A DNA stretch of 64,000 nucleotides from an uncultured Dysosmobacter sp. GTDB taxonomy: Bacteria; Bacillota; Clostridia; Oscillospirales; Oscillospiraceae. The stretch is from the NCBI RefSeq assembly GCF_947631165.1, contig NZ_CANRKH010000005.1, forward strand, positions 58,257-122,256, in the 5' to 3' direction. This document shows positions 35,590-44,574 of this stretch, piece after piece; position 1 is the first letter of the stretch, and every line of letters starts with the position of its first letter. Both the position numbers and the translations under genes were made by a program. The notes beneath the pieces are model-generated. The model did not search any database. It saw only the letters and a program-made list of their open reading frames with translations, and was not told the DNA's origin.

Positions 35590-36660
35590 ATGAAACGAAT
35601 GCAAAAGATTTTGTCCTTGCTCTTGACTTTCGCATTTATCCTGCCGCTGGCAGCCTGCGGACAGAAAGCCACTGCTCCTGATAATACCGCTCCGGATTCC
35701 CCAGCCTCCAACACTGAGGAGAAAAGCGACTGGCCGGAGCGTACGATCACTGTGGTCGTTCCCTTTGACGCCGGCGGAGCGACAGACCTGATTGCCAGAG
35801 CGATGCAGCCTAAAATGGAAGAATATCTGGGCGTTGATATGGCGGTCCAAAACATGTCTGGCGGCTCTACCGCCGTTGGAAACCAGTTCCTTTTGGACTC
35901 TGATCCTGACGGCTATACTGTGATTGAACAGGCCACTGAGATTGCCAACATTTGGAGCATGAACCAGTCTGATATCACCTACCGCGATTTTTCCTATGTC
36001 GGTATGGCGGTCGCCGTTCCCGGCGTCTTTGTGGTAAAGCCTGACTCTCCCTATCAGACACTGGAGGATCTGATTGAGGACATCAAGGAAAAGAAGATCA
36101 CTGTCGGCACCTGCGGCGGCGGTGATGCATGGACCCTGACTTATGCGCTCTTCGTAGATTCTGTCGGCGGCGTTTCTCCCGAATACATCTCCGAAGGCAG
36201 CGGCAAGAACGCCGCGATCGCCGCTATGAAGGGCGAGGTCGATGTGGGTTCCTGCGGTATTCCTGAGGTCGTAGAGTTGCTGCAGGGCGGCGAGCTACGT
36301 GCCCTTGGCTGCTTGACTGCGGAGGATGTGGAAATCGAGGGCTACGGCAAGATTCCCTCCATCGTCAAAAATTGTCCGGAGTTGGCTGAGTTTATGCCCT
36401 ATGGCGGCTTTATCGGCATGGCTGTTTCCAAAGAGGTCCCTGACGATATCACTGCAAATCTGCGTGAGGCATTTGACTTTGCCTGGAATGATGCTGAATT
36501 CCAGGAGTATATGAAAACCAGCAACTTTGTTCCTCTCGGCTATATTGGCGACGAGGCTGAGGACTATGTAAAAATGCGCGAGTCCCTGAACGCTTCTTTG
36601 CTGTACGATCTGGGTATTGCGGAGCGGAATCCCGCCGATATCGGCATCGAGCATTACTGA
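35590..36660 (+). CDS. tctC: Tripartite tricarboxylate transporter substrate-binding lipoprotein (TctC/Bug family)
   Basis: 356 aa extracytoplasmic lipoprotein. Signal peptide with lipobox LAAC (Cys ~24), then a Thr/Pro/Ala-rich linker. Bug-fold motifs: ITVVVPFDAGGATDLIARAM (~53) and GSTAVGNQFLLDSDPDGYT (~91). Captures a carboxylate for the TctAB permease. RBS AAAGGAGG precedes ATG 35590. A stable hairpin sits between this gene and tctB. Confidence 0.93.
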   Translation: MKRMQKILSLLLTFAFILPLAACGQKATAPDNTAPDSPASNTEEKSDWPERTITVVVPFDAGGATDLIARAMQPKMEEYLGVDMAVQNMSGGSTAVGNQFLLDSDPDGYTVIEQATEIANIWSMNQSDITYRDFSYVGMAVAVPGVFVVKPDSPYQTLEDLIEDIKEKKITVGTCGGGDAWTLTYALFVDSVGGVSPEYISEGSGKNAAIAAMKGEVDVGSCGIPEVVELLQGGELRALGCLTAEDVEIEGYGKIPSIVKNCPELAEFMPYGGFIGMAVSKEVPDDITANLREAFDFAWNDAEFQEYMKTSNFVPLGYIGDEAEDYVKMRESLNASLLYDLGIAERNPADIGIEHY

Positions 36661-36718
36661 TCTTAGCTTTATCACGGGCTTATACAACTGTCCTTTCCCA
36701 AATCATGACCTGTCATTT

Positions 36719-36746
36719 GGGCCTGTGGGGCAAGCCCCGCAGGCCC
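36719..36746 (+). terminator. Hairpin between tctC and tctB (partial terminator or mRNA stabiliser)
   Basis: GGGCCTG.GGGGC, AA loop, GCCCC.CAGGCCC without a clean T-tract. Its position is typical of elements that keep binding-protein mRNA in excess over permease mRNA. Confidence 0.55.
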
Positions 36747-36794
36747 GTCCCTCCCTCTCTTTCCAAATGACCACCCTACATTATGGAGGAAAGT

Positions 36795-37295
36795 ATGTTG
36801 ATTTTTGAACTTGTTGTAGCAGCTTTGTCTATTATCCTGTGGTCCATCATGCTGTACATGTCCTTTGGCATTACCTATCCATCATCTGGAACATTCTGGA
36901 CCGGTGGCGGCACTTTTCCCTTCGTCCTTTGTGTAATTCTGATTTTTTTGAATGTGCTCTGGATCATCGACAGTATCCAAACAATGAAGCACGAGCGGCT
37001 TTCCTCCCCCGCCAGGGCGTCTCTATTAACGTTCCTTTTCGGGGTAAAGGACCAGCGCCGCCGTCTGTTTTTGATCACCCTTCTGGTGCTTTTGTATGTA
37101 TTCGCCCTCATTCCCCTAGCGGCAAAGATCGACCGCACCTATGGCTTTGCCATTGCTACATTCATATATCTGATGATCTCTTTGAAACTGTTCGGAAAAC
37201 TGAACTGGCTCAAAACCCTCCTCACCAGTGCGGTGACCACAGGTATCATATTTTTTGCCATGAACAATATTCTCAGGCTTCCTATGCCTAAGTAA
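36795..37295 (+). CDS. tctB: Tripartite tricarboxylate transporter small membrane subunit TctB
   Basis: 166 aa with four hydrophobic segments (~1-22, 35-55, 80-100, 110-160), the size and topology of TctB. The sequence itself is weakly conserved, as usual for this subunit. ATG 36795 follows GGAGG. 13 bp from tctA. Confidence 0.85.
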   Translation: MLIFELVVAALSIILWSIMLYMSFGITYPSSGTFWTGGGTFPFVLCVILIFLNVLWIIDSIQTMKHERLSSPARASLLTFLFGVKDQRRRLFLITLLVLLYVFALIPLAAKIDRTYGFAIATFIYLMISLKLFGKLNWLKTLLTSAVTTGIIFFAMNNILRLPMPK

Positions 37296-37308
37296 GGAGG
37301 GAACAGCT

Positions 37309-38820
37309 ATGTCAGTCGATATTATCAACCTGTCCTCGCTGTTTTACCTGGACACTTTTCTTTATCTTTGTATCGGCACTTTTGCTGGTATCATCGTTGG
37401 CGCCCTGCCGGGGTTGACCGCTACCATGGCTGTTTCCCTGATGGTGTCTTTGACCTACGGTATGGAGGCCCGGAATGCCCTTGCCATTCTCATTGCACTT
37501 TATCTCGGCGGCATTTACGGAGGCTCCCGCTCTGCCATTCTTTTGAATGTTCCCGGGACCCCGTCCTCCGCAGCTACCGCCTTGGAGGGATTCCCCCTGA
37601 CCCAGAGGGGAGAAGGCTCCAAAGCCGGCATCGTGGCTACGGTGTTTTCCTGTGCGGGCGGCCTGATTGGCCTGGCTTTTTTGGCTTGCGCAACGAACGC
37701 CATTGCCCGTTTTGCACTAAAATTCGGAAGCTGGGAGTATTTCTGGCTGGCTATGTTTGGAATCATCATTTCCGGCAATATCGCCGGGGCAAAATCCTAT
37801 AAGGGATTCATGTCCGGCATGATGGGCCTCTTTATCTCCTGCATTGGCATGGATGGACTCCATGGCGCTGTGCGCTACACGTTCGGCAATACTACTTTAA
37901 TGGCGGGCATTGCCCTGGTCCCGGCCATGATCGGCCTTTTTGGCCTGACGGAGGTATTCTGCACAATCGCTGATCCGGAATCCCACCTGATCCAGGGAAG
38001 CGAGAGAAAGGAAAATCTCCACCAACTGTTAGGCGACGTAAAGGAAAGCACCGTTATGCTGAAGGATAAATTCCGCCTTTTCCTCGTTTCCAGTGTCATC
38101 GGCACAGTAATCGGTGCGCTTCCCGGCGTTGGCCCGGATATTGCCTCCTGGGTCTCCTATGATACGGCAAAACGTTCCAGCAAAGAAAAAGAACTGTTTG
38201 GAAAGGGAAGCTACGAGGGCGTTATTGCCTCCGAGACCGCCAATAATGCGGCTACCTCCGGCGTGTTTATCCCCCTGCTGACCCTTGGTATCCCCGGTTG
38301 CGCAGTCTCCGCCATTATCCTGGGGGCCATCCAACTCCATGGCTACCGTCCCGGTCCCACCTTTTTCCTGGAAAATCCTGATTTCGTCTATTTTGTCTGC
38401 GGTGCCCTGTTCTTGGTTAATATCGTCATGTTCTTTGAGGGTGTCGCACTTACTCCCATTATTGCCAAGGTCCTGCAGGCCAATTCTGGCATCATCATGT
38501 CCATCGTAGTGGTATTTACTGTCGTGGGTTCCTATGCAATCAATGTGCGCACTTTCGATATTAAGGTCATGTTTGTTTTCGGCGTCCTCGGTTACTTCAT
38601 GCGGAAACTGAATATTCCGGCAGCACCCATGGCGCTCGGCATTATCCTGGGTTCCCTGGCAGATAATAATTTCCGCAGAGGCATCCTAGCCGGACAATAC
38701 GACTTCTCGCTTTTTTTCACCCGTCCCATCTCTGCGGTGCTGGTGATTTGCCTTGTTCTGATCGTGTGCTGGCCTTTTGTGCGGAAGACCATGGAGGCCC
38801 GAAAAAACAACACCAAGTAG
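37309..38820 (+). CDS. tctA: Tripartite tricarboxylate transporter large permease TctA
   Basis: 503 aa, ~12 membrane segments. The family signature regions GALPGLTATMAVSLMVSLTY (~27-46) and GIYGGSRSAILLNVPGTPSS (~66-85) are present, with a second half repeat around GALPGVGPDIASW (~266). Uses an ion gradient to import the ligand bound by TctC. RBS AAGGAGG precedes ATG 37309. Confidence 0.95.
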   Translation: MSVDIINLSSLFYLDTFLYLCIGTFAGIIVGALPGLTATMAVSLMVSLTYGMEARNALAILIALYLGGIYGGSRSAILLNVPGTPSSAATALEGFPLTQRGEGSKAGIVATVFSCAGGLIGLAFLACATNAIARFALKFGSWEYFWLAMFGIIISGNIAGAKSYKGFMSGMMGLFISCIGMDGLHGAVRYTFGNTTLMAGIALVPAMIGLFGLTEVFCTIADPESHLIQGSERKENLHQLLGDVKESTVMLKDKFRLFLVSSVIGTVIGALPGVGPDIASWVSYDTAKRSSKEKELFGKGSYEGVIASETANNAATSGVFIPLLTLGIPGCAVSAIILGAIQLHGYRPGPTFFLENPDFVYFVCGALFLVNIVMFFEGVALTPIIAKVLQANSGIIMSIVVVFTVVGSYAINVRTFDIKVMFVFGVLGYFMRKLNIPAAPMALGIILGSLADNNFRRGILAGQYDFSLFFTRPISAVLVICLVLIVCWPFVRKTMEARKNNTK

Positions 38821-38847
38821 TTTGAGCAAACAGGAGGCCTGACGGTT

Positions 38848-40140
38848 ATGAGCTTTATTTCTTTTCCAAAAATCCCCATCAAGACTGAGGGCATGGAACA
38901 GGTGAGCATCCCCCGCATGGCGCTGATCCGCCAGCAGTTCGACGCCTCACATATCGAAGCACCCGCCGGGCTCCTGGCCAGGGAGCTGGAGGAAAAGGCT
39001 GGGTCCCTGAGCGGTTTGGCCGGCAAGCGGATCGCCATTACCGTAGGGAGCCGGGGCATTCCCCATTTGGATGAGATCGTGCTGACGCTTATCCGGTGGC
39101 TGAAGGCCCGCAGCGCCAGGCCCTTCATTGTGCCGGCCATGGGAAGCCACGGAAACGCCTGTGCGGAAGGTCAGAGCGCTATCGTCAACAGTTACGGCAT
39201 CACAGAGGAAGCGATGGGCGTGCCGATCCTATCGGGCATGGAGGTCGTGGAGCTGGGCGTTCTGGATGACGGGACCCCCGTGTATTGCGACCGCCTGGCT
39301 GCCGAGGCGGATGGGCTGGTGCTTCTGAACAAAATCAAACCCCACACGGATTTCAAGGGGCGCTATGAGAGCGGCCTGGCAAAAATGATGGCCATTGGCT
39401 TGGGGAACCACAAAGGCGCCTCTATGTTCCATATGATGGGGATGCACACCTTTTCCCAGCGCCTTCCGAAGGTGGCGGAGGTCTTTTTGAAAAAGTTGCC
39501 CGTCCTCTTTGGCGTCGGCGTGGTGCAGAACGCCTACGATGACCTGTGCGTCCTGGAGATTATCCCCGCCAGGTCTTTGATGGAACGGGAAGCCGCGCTG
39601 CTGGAGATTGCCAAAGCGCGGATGGGAAAATTCAAATTTGACGATATTGATGTCCTGATCGTAGATGAGATCGGAAAAAATATCAGCGGCGCCGGCTTGG
39701 ATCCAAACGTCGTTGGGCGGAACTTTTCCAGAAATATTCATGGGGTCCTCAATCTGCAAAAGCTCTTCATTCGGGGACTGACAGAGGAAACACACCACAT
39801 CGGCATCGGCATTTCCCTGGCGGACATCACGACCCGCCGGTGCCTGAACAGCATTGACTTTGAGGCTGTGTGGGCCAATGCCGTCACCGCCACCGTCATC
39901 CAGGCCGGTGCAGTCCCCATGTATGCAGAAAATGACCGGGAGGCGCTGATGCTGGCCATACGGACCTGTAATGGCATTAATTTCAAGAAGGCACGGGTTG
40001 TTCGGATCAAAAACACGCTTGAGCTGAGCGAGATCGAGGTCTCTGAAGCCCTCTATGACAGTCTGCGTGGCCAGGAAGGTATCCAGCTTCTTCGCTCCCC
40101 ACAGGAGATGCGCTTTGACGCGGACGGATTTCTGGTATAG
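38848..40140 (+). CDS. LarA-like (DUF2088) nickel-pincer-type isomerase
   Basis: 430 aa, close to LarA (~424). LarA-family enzymes use the nickel-pincer nucleotide to racemise or epimerise 2-hydroxy acids by hydride transfer. Recognisable blocks: AITVGSRGIPHLDEI (~63), VPAMGSHGNACAEGQ (~95), NKIKPHTDFKGRYESGLAKM (~161-180) and AIGLGNHKGASMFHMMG (~182), with Lys179 and nearby His as candidate pincer ligands. No larB/C/E cofactor genes are in the window, so NPN must be made elsewhere if the enzyme is active. It closes the operon. Substrate unknown. Confidence 0.8.
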   Translation: MSFISFPKIPIKTEGMEQVSIPRMALIRQQFDASHIEAPAGLLARELEEKAGSLSGLAGKRIAITVGSRGIPHLDEIVLTLIRWLKARSARPFIVPAMGSHGNACAEGQSAIVNSYGITEEAMGVPILSGMEVVELGVLDDGTPVYCDRLAAEADGLVLLNKIKPHTDFKGRYESGLAKMMAIGLGNHKGASMFHMMGMHTFSQRLPKVAEVFLKKLPVLFGVGVVQNAYDDLCVLEIIPARSLMEREAALLEIAKARMGKFKFDDIDVLIVDEIGKNISGAGLDPNVVGRNFSRNIHGVLNLQKLFIRGLTEETHHIGIGISLADITTRRCLNSIDFEAVWANAVTATVIQAGAVPMYAENDREALMLAIRTCNGINFKKARVVRIKNTLELSEIEVSEALYDSLRGQEGIQLLRSPQEMRFDADGFLV

Positions 40141-40302
40141 CCGGAAGACCGCCAGAGACGCGACGGAGATCCTTATCATAAAGAAGCCGTGTAAAAATGT
40201 AGGCATAACGTGAGCGGTCCCTAAAAGCTGCGCCGAATTGTAAAAAGGTTTTTTAGGGCATTTGTCCCTGTTTGGGGCGGACGAGTGATATATTTTATAC
40301 AT

Positions 40303-40634
40303 TGCAGGTCATTCAGCCTGACCCAGGCAATACCGGCGGCATTACCGAAGGAAAGAAAATTTGTGATATGGCGCATATGTACGATATTGCCGTACAGTTG
40401 CATGTCAGCGGAGGCCCGATCGCTACAGCAGCCGCTCTTCAGGTAGAAACTGCGATCCCGAATTTCTTGATATATGAGCATCATATGGCTGCTTTGCTTC
40501 AAGATAACATTGACACGTGCCTGTATGACTATCAGCCTGTTAACGGTTACTTCGACGTTCCCGATCGTCCCAGAATTGGGCAAGAGCTCTCTGAAAAGGC
40601 GATCAAACCCGAAATTATCACAACGATCAAGTAA
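40303..40634 (+). pseudogene. 3' remnant of an enolase-superfamily dehydratase (MR/MLE type)
   Basis: About 110 residues (VIQPDPGNTGGITEGKKICD and IAVQLHVSGGPIATAAALQV) match the C-terminal third of mandelate racemase/muconate-lactonising-like sugar-acid dehydratases (normally ~400 aa). There is no start or N-terminal domain; the sequence before 40303 is not homologous. A decayed fragment. Confidence 0.75.
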
Positions 40635-40684
40635 GCCGGTCCTGTCAACATCTTTTTTCGCAGGTGTTTGCTATGCTTTTTTAA

Positions 40685-41886
40685 CTTCCATCCAACAATT
40701 TATACGGAACCAGGTCGATCCCGATTTCCTTTCCAGATGATTGGGATGTTCAGGTATGCTCTTTTGCTGGGGAAACCGCTCCGCCTCTGAATGACGGGCA
40801 ACTTCGTGAAAAAATCAGAAGCCCGCTTTTCGTTCAGCCAATATTGATTTCCGCACACGGCGCTAGATCTGCCGTAATTATATTTGACGATATCAGTCGC
40901 CCGACTCCCGTGGGCGCAAGATCGGCAAGGCTGTGATCAAGGAGCTTTTAGATGCGGGTGTCCCCAAAGACCGGATATGGTTCCTTGCGGCTACCGGGAT
41001 GCATCGGGCCATGGGGCGCGAGGAGCATATTCGAAAGCTTGGAGAAGAGCTGGTCAGGGAATATCGTGTATTCAGTCACAATCCGTTTCACAACAATACG
41101 TTTTTGGGGGTTTCTTCTTCCAGTATCCCGATCGAGGTCAATATAGAGGTCCTCCGTGCCGACTATAAGGTGGCTATTGGCGGAATTGCACCTCATAGTG
41201 CGGTTGGAGTTGCTGGTGGCCCTAAAATCGTTCTGCCGGGGATCTGCTCTGCGGACACTATCCGCACATTTCATCAGTTACCTCAAAGCGGTGGCCTCTC
41301 GACGCCCCGGGTAGAATCGCGGCGGGAGAGGCAGCTGCTCTGGTGGGTATCCATATAAAGATCGATGCGCTTCTCAATGGACGCGGTGAGATCACCGGGA
41401 TCGTAGCCAGCAATATCTGCAAAGCAGCCGAATGTGCCTTTTCAGAGATCCGGGCCTTTTATTCCACCCCGCAGGGCGAAAAAGCGGACATCGTCTTGGC
41501 AAATAATTATTTTAAGCCTTCAGAAGCCAAGCTTGACATCTCTAAAAATGGAATACCCTTTTCGGCCAAAGAAAACGGAACGTTGATTATTGCTGCAAAC
41601 AGTCCACAAGGCACGGCGCCGCACTATTTATTTGGGCAGTGGGGAGACGAACCTGAAAAAAACTGAGGAAGCCGTTGCCGTTCTTCCAACAAACATCGCG
41701 AGATATTTTGCATTTTGCAGTTATCCGGACCTGGGTGTCATTGGATGGCACCTGGCAGACAGCCGCTTTCAATGGGCCTCTGATTGGGATATGATCCTCA
41801 ATGCCATAGGAGACGGTCATAAAAGAGCGGTCATTTATCCCTATGCCTCTGTTGCATACTTTGAACCGTCCGGTATTATTAGCTGA
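40685..41886 (+). pseudogene. Frameshifted second LarA-family (lactate racemase domain) gene
   Basis: Consecutive pieces in different frames rebuild one LarA-like protein: NLYGTRSIPISFPDDWDV (from ~40699), then after a shift near 40915 GRKIGKAVIKELLDAGVPKD and FLAATGMHRAMGREEHI, after a shift near 41310 EAAALVGIHIKIDALLNGRG, and after a shift near 41650 the C-terminal LADSRFQWASDWDMILNAIG. A TAA sits just before the first piece and no start is seen. At least three frameshifts mark it as a pseudogene. Confidence 0.8.
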
Positions 41887-42601
41887 AATTGGCGCTTGAG
41901 GCATGTAGTATAGCCGCTGCGGTATTTAGAAGCTTGTAAAAAATTTCCTCGGGGTTTACCCTTGTTCGAAAAGTGAATCTCTAGCCGGTGTTAGAGCAGG
42001 GAGGGAGCAGCTGCGCATCCGGTCTGCATACCGGGTGGAGACTCATTTTCATAAGCCCCTCATTCGTTATAACAGGTCGGCCAGGACCTCCGCAATAGAA
42101 ATAGAGGACAAGGTGACCGGCGGGAAGCGCGGCGGGGAACAAGACACTGCTTTGAGCGACTAAGGGAATTTGGCTATTATGGAAAATCCAGTCTGTTGTC
42201 CGGTGGTCTTTATCCGAAAAACTTTTTGGGAATCAAGTATATATGACTTACAAAACATTAAATGCGATTAATTTTAGGCTTTCCAATGGCAAAAACGATT
42301 TTATCATCGGAGACAGGTCTTATCACCTGAAAGCAAATGGAATATTGTATCATTACTATAACGGCAGTGATATGCCCATCATTGATGGAATCGTCGAAAA
42401 TAGAACGTTAAATCCCTCGTTGGCGGGAAAACGGCGTTCATAGCGGCAAGATCGATCGGAGCATTGTTCAAAAGAGTGCAAGTTTTGGTTAGGGGCCTTC
42501 CCTGTTCCCTGTTTCCCAGGTTTGGGACGCGGGGAGGAGCTGCGCGGAAAAACAGGACTGCCGGTACGGAAGTGCCGGCAGCCTTCTTTGGAGGTTTGCA
42601 G
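41887..42601. other. Gene-poor decayed stretch before S4 copy 2
   Basis: No convincing gene. A 66-codon ORF at 42243-42443 (MTYKTLNAINFRLSNGKNDF) has no good RBS and no recognised family. The rest looks like eroded coding sequence or island boundary. Confidence 0.45.
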
Positions 42602-42847
42602 ATGCGATTGGATAAATACCTGAAGGTCGCCCGGCTCATCAAGCGGCGGACCGTGGCCAACGAAGCCTGTGACAATGGACTGGTCACCGTCAACGGCAGG
42701 CCCCAGCGGGCCTCCTATGACGTGAAGGTGGGGGATCAGATCTGCCTGCGGTTCGGTGTCCGCACCGTGACGGTGGAGGTGCTGTCTGTGCAGGAGACGG
42801 TAAAGCAGGCCGACGCGGTGCTGCTGTACCGGGAGATCGGCCGATGA
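42602..42847 (+). CDS. S4-domain RNA-binding protein, RqcP/Hsp15-like (copy 2)
   Basis: 81 aa S4 protein ([20 protein letters not shown], then [31 protein letters not shown]). GGAGGT precedes ATG 42602. GC-rich like the core genome, unlike copy 1. The two paralogues bracket the 14-kb catabolic island. A clear terminator follows. Confidence 0.88.
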   Translation: MRLDKYLKVARLIKRRTVANEACDNGLVTVNGRPQRASYDVKVGDQICLRFGVRTVTVEVLSVQETVKQADAVLLYREIGR

Positions 42848-42870
42848 AGCCGCACAGAGGTCCCTATACG

Positions 42871-42909
42871 AAAAGAGGCGCTTGAGCGGAAGGCTCAAAC
42901 GCCTTTTCC
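42871..42909 (+). terminator. Terminator after S4 copy 2
   Basis: AGGCGCTTGAGC, GGAAG loop, GCTCAAACGCCTTTTCC. From here to 43203 no gene is seen. Confidence 0.85.
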
Positions 42910-43203
42910 TCTATCTGTGGCAAAGACCGCAGGAGAGGGACTGGACCATGGACCGGCGGCACTGCCGCCAGCTTCGCCGCAGCGGGCTTGTGCTTGGCTG
43001 AATGCGCCTTCATTCGCAGCTCACCGCCGCATGTCGGAGCGGAAAAATTTTTCAGGGCGGATTCGACAGAATTTGACAAAATTCTTGTTTTTGGGCCAGA
43101 TCTTTGCTATTCTATTGAAGTAACAGGCAGGCTTTTCCTGGATTGGACAGAGGGGCTGCCGCAAAAGCTAGTGCCAGCGCTTTTGGCGCGGGAAGGAGGC
43201 CCC

Positions 43204-44007
43204 ATGGAGCCGGAAGAAAATCGATTGGCGTCCCTGTTTCCTGACGTGGCGGCGCAGCTGCGGGCCGCGCTGAGCAATCTCCACTTGGCGGCGGCACAGC
43301 TGATCCCCGCTGAGGCCAGGGAGCGGGACCCGGCGCTGGACGCCAAGGCGGCGCTGCTGGATCAGAGCTATTATCAGGTGCTGCGGCTGGTGAACAGCCT
43401 GTCCGCCGCTGGAGGATTGGTGGACGACACGCCCCTGACCCTGCAGGACCGGGATCTGGTGGAGCTGGTGGGCGAGCTGTGCGAAAAGGCGGCGGGCGTG
43501 GCGACGCTGCTGGACTTGGAGGTGCGGTTCGTCTGCGCCCGGGAGCGGCTGATGTGCGCGGTGGACCCCGAAGCTCTGGAGCAGCTGGTGTATCACCTGC
43601 TGTCCAACGCTTTCAAATTCACCTCCGCCGGAGGCACCGTTACCATAGAACTGAAGAGCACCGGGAGCCGGGTCCTGCTCTCTGTGACGGACACGGGCGC
43701 GGGCATTCCGGAGGACCGCATCCCGACCCTGTTTGACCGCTATCTCCACAAGCAGATGGATCCGCCGCCCCATGGTCTGGGCCTGGGCCTGCCCCTGTGC
43801 CGCCGCATCGCCGAGCGGCACGGCGGGATGCTGATGGCGGAATCCCGGCTTGGCAAGGGCAGCCGGTTGACCCTGTCGCTGCCGGAGCGCACAGTGGGCA
43901 GCGGTGTTTCCGACCGCCCCTTCGACTATGCCGGCGGCTTCAACCGGACGCTGCTGGCGCTGGCGGACGCCCTGCCTGCTAAGGCGTTTTTGCTGCGGAA
44001 CCAATGA
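43204..44007 (+). CDS. Histidine-kinase-like protein with intact ATPase domain but no obvious phospho-acceptor His
   Basis: 267 aa, no membrane segment. The C-terminal HATPase_c domain is complete: N-box LLSNAFKFT (~135), G1 DTGAGIPEDRI (~163), F-box LFDRY (~177), G2 HGLGLGLPLCRR (~188). The N-terminal helical pair would be the dimerisation/phospho-acceptor domain, but where kinases have S-H-E-L-R-T-P this protein has VAAQLRAALSNL, so the His is Ala. The start is ATG 43204 with AAGGAGG; a longer frame from 42988 is not supported. No response regulator is adjacent. Possibly a regulatory pseudokinase. Confidence 0.8.
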   Translation: MEPEENRLASLFPDVAAQLRAALSNLHLAAAQLIPAEARERDPALDAKAALLDQSYYQVLRLVNSLSAAGGLVDDTPLTLQDRDLVELVGELCEKAAGVATLLDLEVRFVCARERLMCAVDPEALEQLVYHLLSNAFKFTSAGGTVTIELKSTGSRVLLSVTDTGAGIPEDRIPTLFDRYLHKQMDPPPHGLGLGLPLCRRIAERHGGMLMAESRLGKGSRLTLSLPERTVGSGVSDRPFDYAGGFNRTLLALADALPAKAFLLRNQ

Positions 44008-44079
44008 ATTTTGGCGCGGGCCATGCCCGCGCCGTATATTTTGGTTCCCTTTTTCCCCAGGATGGCGTATAATCATAAA

Positions 44080-44352
44080 TACCCTCAGTGGACAAAGGGC
44101 AACACGCTTGCCGGCGGCTAAAATCAACGTTGGCAGCGTCATCGTCCTAGATGGGCGTCAGCCCACCGTCGTCCTCTTCCTTGCCAGCACCGATTTTTTC
44201 TCGCTGGCAGGTCCTTTGGAGTTTTTCAGGAGCAGATTCAGCGGCTGGCAAGGCAGACGAGGCAGCCGGGCTGCCGCCCGGCAACGAGGATAACGCCGCC
44301 AGCCGCTTAAGATGCCCTGAAAAACCGCGTTGCCCTTTGTTCACTGAGGGTA
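44080..44352. mobile_element. TA-flanked MITE, copy 2 (273 bp)
   Basis: Left end TACCCTCAGTGGACAAAGGG and right end CCCTTTGTTCACTGAGGGTA. It aligns throughout with 9156-9422 with small indels. Its right TA coincides with the TA in the end sequence (TACTGTTTC) of the palindrome-rich element that follows, suggesting it inserted at that element's edge. No coding capacity. Confidence 0.85.
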
Positions 44353-44482
44353 CTGTTTCTTGATAAAAAACTTTGAAGAAGTTTTTTTCACGGCGCAATG
44401 CGCCGCAGCGCCTACGGCGCGCAAGAAAAGTATTGACAACATTCTTGGGCGGCTGCACCGCCAGGCCGCTTACAGCGGCCTC
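44353..44482 (-). repeat. Palindrome-rich intergenic element, copy 2
   Basis: The reverse complement matches 23541-23673: CTGTTTCTTGAT, an AAAAACTT/AAGTTTTT hairpin, CGGCGCAATGCGCCG, GCGCCTACGGCGC, GGCGGCTGCACCGCC and AGGCCGCTTACAGCGGCCT in the same order. Confidence 0.7.
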
Positions 44483-44509
44483 GATATAACGATTGAATCG
44501 TTATATCGA
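44481..44509. promoter_or_regulatory. 29-bp perfect palindrome over the mnmA promoter
   Basis: TCGATATAACGATT - G - AATCGTTATATCGA, 14-bp arms without a mismatch. It covers the -35 box of the promoter below, as an operator would; it could also form a hairpin. Confidence 0.6.
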
Positions 44510-44522
44510 GAATTAGTATAAA
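44493..44522 (+). promoter_or_regulatory. Probable mnmA promoter
   Basis: TTGAAT (44493-44498), 18-bp spacer, TATAAA (44517-44522), 53 bp upstream of mnmA. A further small dyad CCGGACAGCGTCCGG lies in the leader. Confidence 0.6.
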
Positions 44523-44574
44523 CCGGACAGCGTCCGGCGGGAACCAAGCGGATAAAAATGGGAGGAGGCGCAAA

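Noticed and set aside
42243..42443. 66-codon ORF before S4 copy 2
   Set aside because: No usable RBS or family match, and it lies in a decayed stretch; kept only as a note.
42988..43203. N-terminal extension of the kinase-like protein
   Set aside because: The extension follows a terminator, has no RBS and has no kinase-like sequence; the AAGGAGG start at 43204 is far better.
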